From CAYPFY01 sp964410105 (GTDB lineage: Bacteria; Bacteroidota; Ignavibacteria; UBA10030; SZUA-254), in assembly GCA_964410105.1 (NCBI GenBank), contig CAYPFY010000002.1, forward strand, positions 62,001-126,000: a stretch of DNA of 64,000 nucleotides, in the 5' to 3' direction. The first letter of the stretch is position 1; the number at the start of each line of letters is the position of its first letter. A program made the position numbers and the translations under genes. Positions 1-9,700 of this stretch are shown here, piece by piece. The notes beneath the pieces were generated by a model that worked only from the letters and a program-made list of their open reading frames with translations, was not told where the DNA came from and did not search any database.

Positions 1-596
1 ACAGCGATCAGCCCCGCGCTCATCACAATAAATTGCAAAAAATCCGTGACGAGCACAGACAACATACCCCCGAGCACGGTATAAACTGACACGGCAACCA
101 ATAAAAGAGTCATCATCACTTCGAGATAGCGGACATCGAGACCGCTTACGAGCACAAGAAACTCCCCCCCGGTCCTGAGAAACACGCCCATATTCAGAAG
201 ACCCCCGAGGACGATCACAACCCCTGCGGCCCACCGGATGCGCGGGCCGAACCGCCGGGCGAGCAGTTCAGGGATAGTCATAACGCCGGCATCCCGGAGT
301 TTTCTGACACAAAAACCTGTTGCTCCCACGGCATACATCGCTGCGGCGGTGATAATTCCGGGCGTTGCGCCGGCGAAGCCAAAGCGGTAACCGTTCTGCG
401 CGGTATACATACAGGTCACAATCCCGAATTCCGTGGCGGCGAGAGAAGCGATGCCGAGGTAGAGATCCATCTCCCTCCCGGCCATAAGAAAATGCTCCAT
501 AGTGCCGACATAACGGCGCACCATAATGCCGGCGATCATAGTGGCGAGGAGATAGAGCCCGACTATACCGCCGTCGAGGATCGTGAAGTTGGTCAT
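1..596 (-). CDS. Sodium:solute symporter (SSS family), N-terminal part
   Basis: About 198 N-terminal residues of an integral membrane transporter; the rest lies beyond the left edge. The frame is open from an ATG at 596. It reads as hydrophobic helices broken by short loops, with an early helix (GGIVGLYLLATMIAG), a MAGREM loop typical of SSS proteins, and GGMLSVLVTDFLQF near the window edge. That last motif matches the conserved sodium-site region of the SSS/SLC5 family. Family knowledge predicts Na+-coupled uptake of a small solute such as a sugar, carboxylate or amino acid; the substrate cannot be told. It is divergent from the methyltransferase at 803, with inverted repeats in the shared 206-base gap. 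Confidence 0.85.
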   Translation of the reverse strand, partial: MTNFTILDGGIVGLYLLATMIAGIMVRRYVGTMEHFLMAGREMDLYLGIASLAATEFGIVTCMYTAQNGYRFGFAGATPGIITAAAMYAVGATGFCVRKLRDAGVMTIPELLARRFGPRIRWAAGVVIVLGGLLNMGVFLRTGGEFLVLVSGLDVRYLEVMMTLLLVAVSVYTVLGGMLSVLVTDFLQFIVMSAGLIA

Positions 597-620
597 GGGG
601 AGCAGGGGAAGATAAAGATT

Positions 621-648
621 TCCGCCCAATTTACAAAGGGTGGGCGGA
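621..648. repeat. Inverted repeat in the leader of the symporter gene
   Basis: TCCGCCCA (621-628) pairs with TGGGCGGA (641-648) across a 12-base loop. It lies 25 bases upstream of the symporter start, in the divergent gap. It could be a regulator binding site or an mRNA hairpin; no regulator is identified. Confidence 0.4.
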
Positions 649-660
649 TCGAAATCCGAT

Positions 661-676
661 CAAATCCTTTGATTTG
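661..676. repeat. Short inverted repeat in the divergent promoter gap
   Basis: CAAATC (661-666) and GATTTG (671-676) flank a CTTT loop. It sits between the symporter and the methyltransferase, where an operator could be expected. The function is inferred from position only. Confidence 0.3.
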
Positions 677-802
677 GCCGGAATTTTAATTAACGTGGCG
701 GGAGAACCTCAGGGCGTGCGCCCAGACCAGGCAAAACTTTTCCGCTGTGGTGGGATACACTACCATCTTTGACAACCAGGCATTTACACACAAGGAGCAA
801 GA

Positions 803-1546
803 GTGGCACCGCGTGAATGGTGGAGAGATTTCTTTTCCGGACTGGCGGTAGAGATGTGGCGGGAAGCGGTCAATCCGGAGCAGACGCGCCGGGAGGCAGA
901 CTTCATTCAGCGGGGGATCCCCGAGGCTCCTTTGCCGCTCCTCGACGTCCCGTGTGGAAACGGACGGCTCGCGATTGAGCTCGCCGCCCGGGGGTGCACG
1001 CTGACCGGAGTGGACCTCTCTGCGGAGTTTTTGCAAGAAGCGCGCGAGCAAAGCAACCAGAGGCGATTGTCGATCAATTGGGAGCTGCGGGAAATGCGCG
1101 ATCTCACATGGAGAGACCATTTCAGAAGCGCATTCTGCTTCGGCAACAGCTTCGGATTCCTCGATGACGAAGGGAACCGGCAGTTCCTCAAGGCGGTGCA
1201 CCGCGTTCTGGCACCCGGCGGAATCTTCATCCTCGATGCGAGCAGCGTTGCAGAAAATGTTCTTTTAAAAATAACCGATCACAGCGAGATGCAGATCGGG
1301 GACATCCGGTTCATCGAGGACAATCGTTATGACCAGCGTACGAAACGGCTGGAAACGGACTACACATTCATCCTCGGCCGGAGGCAAGAAAAGAAATTCG
1401 GATCGCACCGAATATACACGTACAGAGAACTGCTGTCCATGATTTCCGAGGCAGGATTCGTCACGTGCAGCTCTTTTGGATCGCTCGACGGAGAACCCTT
1501 CAAACCCGGGATCCAGAACCTCTACATTGTAGCGGGAAAACGGTAA
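803..1546 (+). CDS. Class I SAM-dependent methyltransferase
   Basis: A 247-residue cytoplasmic methyltransferase of unknown substrate. The SAM-binding motif I is LLDVPCGNGRLAIELA at about residues 46-61, followed by the acidic motif II region (LTGVDLS), a motif near GNSFGFL, and the PGGIFILDAS strand. This is the usual order of a Rossmann-like methyltransferase, and the length fits a single-domain enzyme. The start is GTG at 803, with AAGGAG about six bases upstream. The stop at 1546 abuts the stop of the convergent aldehyde dehydrogenase at 1547. Nothing in the neighbourhood names the acceptor. Confidence 0.85.
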   Translation: MAPREWWRDFFSGLAVEMWREAVNPEQTRREADFIQRGIPEAPLPLLDVPCGNGRLAIELAARGCTLTGVDLSAEFLQEAREQSNQRRLSINWELREMRDLTWRDHFRSAFCFGNSFGFLDDEGNRQFLKAVHRVLAPGGIFILDASSVAENVLLKITDHSEMQIGDIRFIEDNRYDQRTKRLETDYTFILGRRQEKKFGSHRIYTYRELLSMISEAGFVTCSSFGSLDGEPFKPGIQNLYIVAGKR

Positions 1547-2917
1547 TCAGCTGTCCCGGATCCACACCGTCTTAATATTCACAAACTCCCGGATCCCGAA
1601 CACGCTCAGCTCGCGTCCGTATCCGGAATTCTTCACGCCGCCGAACGGCAGACGCGGATCTGAGGCGACCATCCCGTTAATAAAAATGCACCCCGCCTCC
1701 ACATTGTCGATGCAGTACTGTTGCTCCTCTCGATCACGGGTCCACACGCTCGCGCCGAGGCCGAACGGAGAATCATTGGCAATCCCAACCGCGTCGTGAA
1801 CATTTTTTGCATGAAAAACAGCGGCCACGGGGCCGAACAGCTCTTCCGAATAAGCGGGTGATGTCCTCGGAATATTTGCAATGATCGTGGGGGCATAAAA
1901 ATTGCCGGACCGGGGCAACCTCCGGCCCCCTGTCAGCAGCGTGCCGCCGGCTGCGACGGTACGCCGCACCTGATCATCCAGAATATCCAGGATCCCGGGA
2001 GTAGCGAGCGGGCCCACATCGGTCTTCTCGTCCATCGGATCTCCCACGCACAGTTTTTCGAAAAGCTCCACGAACCGCTCCTCGAATGATTGGGCGATGG
2101 ATTCATCCACGATAAACCTTTTTGCGGCGATACACGACTGACCGTTATTGATCACACGCGCCTTCACAGCCGTCGCGATAGCCTCGTCGAGGGCGGCGGA
2201 CGGAAGAATGATGAAGGGATCGCTCCCTCCTAGCTCGAGCACGGTCTTCTTAATCAGCTTGCCGGAGAGAGCAGCGACGCTTCGTCCCGCCGGCTCGCTC
2301 CCGGTAAGAGTAGCGGCCCTGACTAGGGGGTCGCTCAGAACCCTTTCAACCTGATCAGATCCGATCAGCAGAGTCTGAAAGACGCCTTCAGGGAACCCGG
2401 CGCGGCGAAACAGCCCTTCTAGTGCAAGGGCGCATTGAGGAACAGTGGAAGCGTGCTTCAACAATCCGACATTCCCCGCCATAAGAGCAGGTGCAGCGAA
2501 ACGAATCACCTGCCAGAAGGGAAAATTCCAGGGCATCACAGCAAGAATCGGCCCGAGAGGTTCGTAGCGGACGAAGCTTTTCGAGGCATTCGTCTTCACG
2601 ACCTCATCGGCCAGAAATGTTTCCGCATTCTCTGCGTAGAACCGGCAACCCCAGGCACATTTGACGGCTTCTTCGACAGCTGACTTCAGCGTCTTTCCCA
2701 TCTCCAGAGTCATCAGCCGGCCGAACTCCGCCTTCTCCGATTCCAGAATATCTGCCGCCCGCAGCATTTTCTCGGCACGGTCGGAAAAAGTCGACCTCCG
2801 GTATGAGAGAAACGCCTTCCGCGCGGAATCAAGTTTTTGGGAAATCTCCTCATCGGAGAGCGGGCGGAACTTTTTCACAATTTCCCCCGTGGCGGGATTA
2901 ACACTTACAATCGGCAT
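1547..2917 (-). CDS. NAD(P)-dependent aldehyde dehydrogenase, succinate-semialdehyde type
   Basis: A 456-residue member of the aldehyde dehydrogenase superfamily; the opening (PIVSVNPATGEIV) is like GabD/Sad-type succinate-semialdehyde dehydrogenases. It has the cofactor-site stretch MPWNFPFWQVIR, the general-base glutamate in LELGGSDPF (about residue 230) and the nucleophilic cysteine in NNGQSCIAAKRF (about 262), plus the C-terminal LPFGGVKNSGYGRE. It would oxidise an aldehyde to the acid in the cytoplasm. The ATG at 2917 was chosen because homology begins there and CCTGAAAGG precedes it; an open frame runs further upstream but overlaps the HAD gene. It is the last gene of the addA-addB-cupin-HAD-ALDH run, 17 bases after the HAD stop. 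Confidence 0.9.
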   Translation of the reverse strand: MPIVSVNPATGEIVKKFRPLSDEEISQKLDSARKAFLSYRRSTFSDRAEKMLRAADILESEKAEFGRLMTLEMGKTLKSAVEEAVKCAWGCRFYAENAETFLADEVVKTNASKSFVRYEPLGPILAVMPWNFPFWQVIRFAAPALMAGNVGLLKHASTVPQCALALEGLFRRAGFPEGVFQTLLIGSDQVERVLSDPLVRAATLTGSEPAGRSVAALSGKLIKKTVLELGGSDPFIILPSAALDEAIATAVKARVINNGQSCIAAKRFIVDESIAQSFEERFVELFEKLCVGDPMDEKTDVGPLATPGILDILDDQVRRTVAAGGTLLTGGRRLPRSGNFYAPTIIANIPRTSPAYSEELFGPVAAVFHAKNVHDAVGIANDSPFGLGASVWTRDREEQQYCIDNVEAGCIFINGMVASDPRLPFGGVKNSGYGRELSVFGIREFVNIKTVWIRDS

Positions 2918-2934
2918 TAAACCTTTCAGGAAAT

Positions 2935-3618
2935 TTACAGAACGTGCGCAAGCAGCGACTGGAGATCCGGCACCGAAAAATCGGGGGGGGCGTCGGAGGC
3001 CGGAGTAGCCCCGGATCCGTCCCTCCCGCTCATCCGTTGAACCCACACCGTCGACATCCCGCAGGTGCGGGCGGGAGCAATGTCGTGATAGAGGCTTTGG
3101 GCAGCATGCAAAATTTCTTGTGGAGGAACCCCCAGGCGCTCGATCGCCCGCTCAAAATTGTTTCTTGACGGTTTATACGACTTCACCTGTTGCGCGGTGA
3201 TCACCTCATCGAACGGCGAGCCCAAAACCTTCGCCGTTCGGGCAAAAAGATCATCGTCGATATTTGAGATCACTGCAAGCCTGAAAGACTTTTTCAACGT
3301 ACGGAGAGAATCAACCGTATCATTGAACGGCGTCCAGACGGGCAGAGAGACTTCCAGAGAGCGGGATTCATCCTCCGAGGGTTTGAAGCCGAACTTCTCG
3401 CCGAAGCGGGCAACGACCTGCTGCAACACCGATTTATACGGAATATAGGGTCCCGATTCGGCGGCCGATTCGAACGCGGCATAATTCTCCAAAACCTCCG
3501 CGTCCGGGATTTTTACACCATATCGCGTGAAAAGCGGCCTGAGGGTAGACAGGATCCCTGTTTCCCAATCGATGAGGGTCCCGTAGCAATCGAACGTAAT
3601 GACGCGAAAATCCTTCAT
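2935..3618 (-). CDS. HAD-superfamily hydrolase, haloacid dehalogenase type II-like
   Basis: A 227-residue protein with the HAD signatures in order: nucleophile Asp10 in ITFDCYGTLID, the motif II region LAVISNIDDDLF, the lysine motif VKSYKPSRNNFERA, and an acidic motif IV region near LYHDIAPA. The cap size and the MSTVWVQR stretch resemble type II 2-haloacid dehalogenases, but many members of this subgroup are phosphatases of unknown substrate, so dehalogenase activity is not claimed. Its ATG overlaps the cupin stop (ATGA), so translation is probably coupled. Confidence 0.85.
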   Translation of the reverse strand: MKDFRVITFDCYGTLIDWETGILSTLRPLFTRYGVKIPDAEVLENYAAFESAAESGPYIPYKSVLQQVVARFGEKFGFKPSEDESRSLEVSLPVWTPFNDTVDSLRTLKKSFRLAVISNIDDDLFARTAKVLGSPFDEVITAQQVKSYKPSRNNFERAIERLGVPPQEILHAAQSLYHDIAPARTCGMSTVWVQRMSGRDGSGATPASDAPPDFSVPDLQSLLAHVL

Positions 3619-3974
3619 ATGCGCGGAAGGCTTTCTCGGGTACGTTCACTGCGGACATTGCCCGTATTCAGGGTCGACTTCGGTTCAAACAGAAGAACGT
3701 GAACCTCATCGGCTGCGAAAGGTTTGTGCTCCACCCCGTGAGGGACGACAATCGCTTCCCCCTCGGAGAGGACAACCTGGCGATCTCGGAAGTTCATCGT
3801 CATCGACCCCTTCACGACCAGAAAAAGCTCATCCTCGGCGTCGTGATGATGCCACACAAAATCCCCCTTGAATTTCACCAGCTTCACATACTGGCCATTC
3901 AGCTCTGCGACGATCTGGGGGCTCCAGTAATCCTTGAACAAGCCAAACTTCTCAGCAAGATTGAATTTATTCAT
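3615..3974 (-). CDS. Small single-domain cupin protein
   Basis: A 119-residue cupin. Motif 1 is VWHHHDAEDELFLVVKG, with metal-ligand candidates His42-His44 and Glu48; motif 2 is GEAIVVPHGVEH, with His79 and possibly His83. Proteins of this type bind a divalent metal and act as small dioxygenases, isomerases or sensors; the role here is unknown. The ATG at 3974 overlaps the end of addB by eight bases and the stop overlaps the HAD start by four, so it is inside an operon. The C-terminal 20 residues are basic and polar, outside the barrel. Confidence 0.85.
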   Translation of the reverse strand: MNKFNLAEKFGLFKDYWSPQIVAELNGQYVKLVKFKGDFVWHHHDAEDELFLVVKGSMTMNFRDRQVVLSEGEAIVVPHGVEHKPFAADEVHVLLFEPKSTLNTGNVRSERTRESLPRI

Positions 3975-6774
3975 AGTGACCTTTCGTCCATTGAGTTCCG
4001 CAGATAGCATTGTAGGGACACCGTGGGCATTGTTGTGGGAGATCGGGAGTTGGTTGAAAGGGAAGAGCGGGATCGAGAATCTCATTAATAAGCGCGAACA
4101 CGACCGGTTCCACGGCGGCATAGATTTCTGCGGGAGTTTGTTTTCCGTTACCCAATTTAACCTCGATCGAATCGTCGATATGCGAGTTCCCCAGAAAAAG
4201 ATAGGCGGGCGTGATCGAACCAACCGGCCTCCCGGTAGAAACCGAGTGCAGAAGCATATACAGAGGAAGCTGGAAGGAACGTATAGCCTCATTCCAGGTC
4301 GACCTTTTCGCAGGATCCAGCTTATCGATTGCGATGTTCAGGGACTTTGACTCCTTCCCCGATTTATAGTCGAGGATCACGGGGGCCCCATCCCGCGAAT
4401 CGATCCTGTCGATCCTGCCGCTGAATCTCCGTCCCTTATAGGTGACGTGCAGATCTTTTTCAACCGCAGAAATCACCACCGTCTGATTCCGGGCGGCGGG
4501 GATCTGGTACTGGGACAGAAAAGCCCTCAGCTGACGATGAACCTGTATTTTCAGAAAATAGGCGGCTCCTGCGGCATCTTTCCCGTACTCGGCGTCAAAA
4601 CAGCGGTCGACGACACTCTCAAGCTCCTCGCCGCTCAGCAGCTCGGGAGAAAGCTTTTTTCCCACAAGCGGCTGAAAATACTGCTTCAAAATCGAATGAA
4701 CAAAACTCCCGACATCGGAAGAATCGATATCCTCGGAAACCTCAGCCTTCTCACGGAGCGAGAGCACATTCTGGTAATAAAATTTCAATGGGCAGTTGAG
4801 ATACGTATTCAGAGTCGATGCGCTATAACGCAGCGACGTTTCGATAAATTCGACCATGGCGGGAGTTTTTTCGACCGGGGCGGGGCGGCTATTCGTCAGC
4901 CGCACCGCGTATTTTATCCGCTTCTCGAACCGTTCTGACGAGACATCCAGCTCCTCTTTCTGGAGTTTCCAGAGCAGCTTTTCCACAAAGCGGCTCTTCT
5001 CCCTCTTGCTCGATTCGGTGTAAAAGATATGGACCTCCCGTGCATTCTTTATAAGCAGATTGAAGAAATACTCGCCCACCTCCTCACGGTCGCGGGCCGT
5101 CTCCAGACCGAGCATCGTCCTCACCGGGTGAGGCAGGAGCAAATCCTGGGCGCCGGGGCCCGGGAGCACATCGTCATTGGCATCCAGAATATACACGGTA
5201 TCGAACGAAACGTTCCGGGTTTCCAGCAGGCCCAGCACCTGCAGGCCGCGGAGAGGCGTGCCGGGGAAGGGAACCGTCTGGGAGGCTGCGGTGCAGCGCA
5301 GGAACGTCGAGTAGCCTTCGATACCCTCAAAGACCCTTTCGCCCACGAGCGATCGTGACACCTTGTCAAGGATCTCAATGAGAGATTCAGCGTAGGGACG
5401 GAACAGGGGATGTCTATTGGCCGTACTTTCCTCGAAAATATACCTCACGACGCCGGAACTTTTCTCGGCAAAATCCTTGATCGATTCGATCGTCAGGAAC
5501 TTCCTCACCGTCCGGTCATGGATATTCTTGACATGATCACGCAGCTCCTCGGGCCTCACATCCCCGATGATGCCGCGGACGCGGGAGGCGGCCGCTTCCC
5601 AGACAGAAGGTTCGGCCTCGAGATCTTCGAGGGAAAACAGCTGCCGTCTTCCCGCCAGAAATTCCTCCAGAACATGAAAGGCGATGCGGGTAACATCCGA
5701 CCTGTTCCGGAACCGGATATTTTTAGTATAGGGGTGAAGAACAAACTGCAAATAGGCGGTCCCTGAAAACTTGCCGTCTCGAGCTGAGGCGACAAGATCA
5801 AGCAGCCCGTTCAGGAAGCCGAGGACGGGCGTACGGGAGAGCGGATACCCGAGAGAAATATTGTAGCCCTCGTCCGGGATAACCGACAGCGCGTGATGAA
5901 GCAGTGGAAAAAGAGTTTCGGGGGACGGGAGTACGATCGCGGTCCGCTCATCGGGCGGTTGATTGACCCTTTCTTTCAGAATCGCCGCCAGAGCAAGCAC
6001 CTGGCCGTGCGAATCGGGGGATTTGTAGAAGCTCACGAAAGGCTTTTCGGGCCGGACAGAGCTCTCGAACGATATCCCGAGGCGATCCAGCCTCTTCGTC
6101 AACCGCGGACCCTCCTGAAAGAACAGAGACACGTTCGGTCTCGAGGCGAGATGCCGGACGATATCGGCCTCCGTCTGGGCAAGGGAATAGAACCCGGCGA
6201 GGGCGATGAACTCATACGCCGAAAGATCAATATCGTCGAGATGATCAAAAACCTTTCGGTACATCATCGATCGTGTCACATACCCGAGCCGATCGAGCAA
6301 CGCGTAGAATTCCGCATAATAAAAGCCGAGGGAATGGAATTTTGGAAACTCCACATACCGCAGCGCCTCGCCGACGCGCCGCGCATCCAGATTCGAGAGC
6401 ATCACCTCTTCCAGTTCCGAAAGCACATTCAGCCCAACAGGCAGAAAATCGTCGAAGGAGCTGTAATGGCCGAGGGGCTGCTTGCCGCGCTGGTGAATAT
6501 CGTAGAGAAGGGCGGCCGCATCCGCCGGTTCCAGAATTTCCGGGGAGTTTTTCAGAATGTCGGCATACAAAAAAGTGACAAACGTATTGAGCGCAAAAAT
6601 CCTGGGGGGAAGAAACGGACGGCCGATCTTCTCTGCCAGCCGTTTTCGCAGGAAATGGGCGGGTCGCTTTCCGGGAAACACCACAATCGACCGCGAGAGT
6701 TTTTCCGGATCGGCGGGCAGAGAAATCACAAGCTCGTCAATAAGATCCCCCGACATGATCTTGGCAGAGTTCAC
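3967..6774 (-). CDS. addB: AddB-like subunit of the helicase-nuclease, with PD-(D/E)XK nuclease
   Basis: A 935-residue partner of AddA in double-strand-break processing. The N-terminal half is a degenerate helicase-like region (SIVVFPGKRPAHFLRKRL at the start) with no intact Walker A motif, as is usual for this AddB type. The C-terminal nuclease has FSGRIDRIDSRDGAPVILDYKSG, with the Asp and D-Y-K residues of the RecB-family nuclease. A cysteine in YLNCPLKFYYQ together with Cys916, Cys919 and Cys925 (CPRCPYNAIC) matches the AddB 4Fe-4S staple. The start is GTG at 6774, overlapping the addA stop as GTGA; an in-frame ATG at 6756 is the alternative. Confidence 0.88.
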   Translation of the reverse strand: MNSAKIMSGDLIDELVISLPADPEKLSRSIVVFPGKRPAHFLRKRLAEKIGRPFLPPRIFALNTFVTFLYADILKNSPEILEPADAAALLYDIHQRGKQPLGHYSSFDDFLPVGLNVLSELEEVMLSNLDARRVGEALRYVEFPKFHSLGFYYAEFYALLDRLGYVTRSMMYRKVFDHLDDIDLSAYEFIALAGFYSLAQTEADIVRHLASRPNVSLFFQEGPRLTKRLDRLGISFESSVRPEKPFVSFYKSPDSHGQVLALAAILKERVNQPPDERTAIVLPSPETLFPLLHHALSVIPDEGYNISLGYPLSRTPVLGFLNGLLDLVASARDGKFSGTAYLQFVLHPYTKNIRFRNRSDVTRIAFHVLEEFLAGRRQLFSLEDLEAEPSVWEAAASRVRGIIGDVRPEELRDHVKNIHDRTVRKFLTIESIKDFAEKSSGVVRYIFEESTANRHPLFRPYAESLIEILDKVSRSLVGERVFEGIEGYSTFLRCTAASQTVPFPGTPLRGLQVLGLLETRNVSFDTVYILDANDDVLPGPGAQDLLLPHPVRTMLGLETARDREEVGEYFFNLLIKNAREVHIFYTESSKREKSRFVEKLLWKLQKEELDVSSERFEKRIKYAVRLTNSRPAPVEKTPAMVEFIETSLRYSASTLNTYLNCPLKFYYQNVLSLREKAEVSEDIDSSDVGSFVHSILKQYFQPLVGKKLSPELLSGEELESVVDRCFDAEYGKDAAGAAYFLKIQVHRQLRAFLSQYQIPAARNQTVVISAVEKDLHVTYKGRRFSGRIDRIDSRDGAPVILDYKSGKESKSLNIAIDKLDPAKRSTWNEAIRSFQLPLYMLLHSVSTGRPVGSITPAYLFLGNSHIDDSIEVKLGNGKQTPAEIYAAVEPVVFALINEILDPALPFQPTPDLPQQCPRCPYNAICGTQWTKGHYE

Positions 6775-9700
6775 CGGACGCTCCTCACCAGCTGAAGGTC
6801 GACGTAAGCCAGAGCCCCATAGACCTGTTTCCGCGGGTAGAGTTCACGGACCAGCTCCATATACCCCTTCACCTGTTCATCGTAATCAGACTGCTCGGCG
6901 CCCGTCTTATAATCGATGACCGTTACGGCCTCGGGATCGAGGACCATCCTGTCCATTCTATAGAGACGACCTTTCGGGCTCACGATCTCCTGTTCATTGA
7001 GAATTCTTCTCCCTTTGCCAGCTTCAAAGTATCTGCTCACCTCAGGCGTTTTCAAGAATCGTGACAGAACCGTCTTGAGAGATTCCTGATCAAAAGCGGC
7101 GTCTAGCGAAAGCGAGGCGAGGGCATCTGACAGCTGGGCGTCCGCGTCAACCAAAAACTGAATGCGGCCGAGAATAGCGTGAACAGCCTCGCCTCGTTGA
7201 ACCTCGGCTCTACCGATCCACTCCTTGTCGGGAGACCCCGCGACTCCGCGGCTGCGGGGATACGCCAGGGGAACATGCGGGTCCGTTCCGGCTGCCGCCT
7301 GCGGCACAGGCGAAAGGCGGCCGGACGAAAAACCCCCACCGGGCAGGAAGAGTGACGGCGAAAGAGGTTTATCGGCCTTAACGCTCAGGACATACATCTC
7401 ATCCCGCGCGCGGGTGAGCGCAACGTACAGTTTATTGAGGTCATCCACCTGTCGCAGCACTGTCCCCCTCGTATAGATCTCCTGAAGAAAATCCGAGCGG
7501 TCGGCCCAGGCTCTCGTAATCCTGAGCAGCCGTATGCCTTCAGGAGACTCCTCGATGAACAAATTATTCGTGAGGGGCTTGGCGTCGTAGAGGAGAACAA
7601 TCAGCACGCGAAACCCGAGCCCTTTGGCCTTATGCACCGTCATCACCGTCACGGCATCCTCCCCGGCAGAGACGTCGATATTCCAAGAATCCTCGGGATC
7701 TGTGCCGGCGTAGAGGAGAAAATCCTTCAGGCTGTTCCTGCCAGAATCCTCGAAGTTCCTGATAACCTCCAGGAGTTTTATGACAGCTCCCTCCTCATGC
7801 GGAAATGACCGGGCAATATCGAATGCCGAGTAAACCTCCGAAACCAGATCATACAGCGGAAGATAGCCAACCAGAGAAAACAGGGATTCAAAGAACACGT
7901 TCCAGAGATCCGGATATTTTTCCCTGAAAAACGCGTAGAGAGGCTCCTCCGAGCCGGGACCGGAGCGGTGAGCGAAGACCAGATCCCGCACATCGCCGGT
8001 GAAACCCGCATGAGAGAGCGACGCGCCGAAAATTTTCCCTAAGACGAACGAAGCAAAGGAGAGATCATCGATCGGCGAGTCGAGGAACTTCAGCAACGCG
8101 AGCAATTCACCCGTGATCGTACGCGTGCGGATATCCAGGCTGCTGTGGGAAATGAAGCGGATCCCGGCTTCGTTCAGCCATCTGCTGGCCTCCACCACGT
8201 GATCGTTCTTAGGAGTGAGGATAGCGATATCCCGGTATGAATACCCTCTCTTACGGCAGTCGCGCAGAATTTCAAGAAACTTCCTCTTCTCGGGGGCCTC
8301 CGGTTCGTCCTCGGCATGCTCGAACGAGAACACCTCGACCCTCCCCTTGCCGTCAGAAGTCGGAAGAATCTGACTCTTAAAAGACGCGAGCCCGCTCAGG
8401 TCGGCGATTTCGGGCGAGATCTTCCGCGGCACAATCTCCTGAAACACATTTTCGGAAAACTTTACAACAGCCTCTTTGCTCCGGTAGTTGACCAGAAGAG
8501 GCATTCGGCGGCAGGCGACGGACGCAAACTCCTCCGCTTCAGACATCCGGCGCATAATCTGCCAGTCGGCGCCCCGGAAAGTAAAGATCGACTGCTTCGT
8601 ATCGCCAACCAGGAAGAGGCTCCCGCGGGCTGCGAGCGAATTCTCAATCAGAGGGCGCAGGATAGCCCATTGAATGGGGGACGTATCCTGAAACTCATCG
8701 ATGAGAAAATGATTGATCCGCTCGCCGAGCGAAAAATAGATTTCCGGGATCAGATCGGCGGAAAGCGAGTCGGCCAGCATCTTATTCGCCTCACCGATAA
8801 ACACCTCTCCCCGGCGTCGTTTCACCTTCTCAATCATTTCACGCAAGATCTGAAGCGCCTCGACATAGGGGCGATAATACGCCTGGGACCGGGCGCCCAC
8901 ATAGCGTGACAGCAGGGATTTCAGCTCGTGAACCATACCCCGAAGCTTATCGGACCACGATTCGAACGACTCTCCCTTTGATTTCTTCAGGAGAGGGCGC
9001 TCCAGATCCAGCCGCAGAAGCCCGTCAAAATCTCTTGTTATAGCGCAGTCGACAATTTTTGAAAACCAGAGCTGCTTATCAAACCCTGACCGTGACGATT
9101 CAGCATCGATAGCGCGGACAAGCTCAACCGCCTCGGACTCGAGACTCTTGAGAGACGGCGCGTGAGGCGGAGGCGCCAGAACCTGGGGATGGGCGCTCAC
9201 GAGCGTATACACATTCTTTACCATTTCGGCCAATTTTGCGTAGGGATTCCAGATGAACGCGGATTTTCCGGGCTGATTCTCGTTAATCAGCGTCACGAGC
9301 TGTTCAAGCAGCCCGCGTTTCGCGGCATCATGAGTGAGTTCCTGGGCAAGAAGTTCGAAGGCCTCATTGAGAATGGGGCCGGATTCCAGGGCGATAGCAA
9401 AATCCGGGCGGAGGCCGAAATCGAGTGCCGAAACCTTCATGATGCGTGCGAGGAAGCTGTCGATAGTCTGGACCTGCAAATCGGAATATTCATCGAGGAT
9501 GCGGTCCACCAGAATACCGGCGCGGGACCTGATCGTCGATTCATCGGCATCGAGCAAGCCTCTGAACCAGGCAAGAACCTCCTTATCCCCGATGTGAGCT
9601 CTCTTCAGATTGCCCAGGATCCGTTGTTTCATCTCCTGGGCTGCGTTGTTTGTAAAAGTTATGGCAAGAATATTCCGGAGCCCGTTATTGGGGATATGTC

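Noticed and set aside
5893..6795. A 300-codon plus-strand frame antisense to addB
   Set aside because: It mirrors the codon bias of addB; its product is basic and low in protein-like pattern, while addB has clear motifs.
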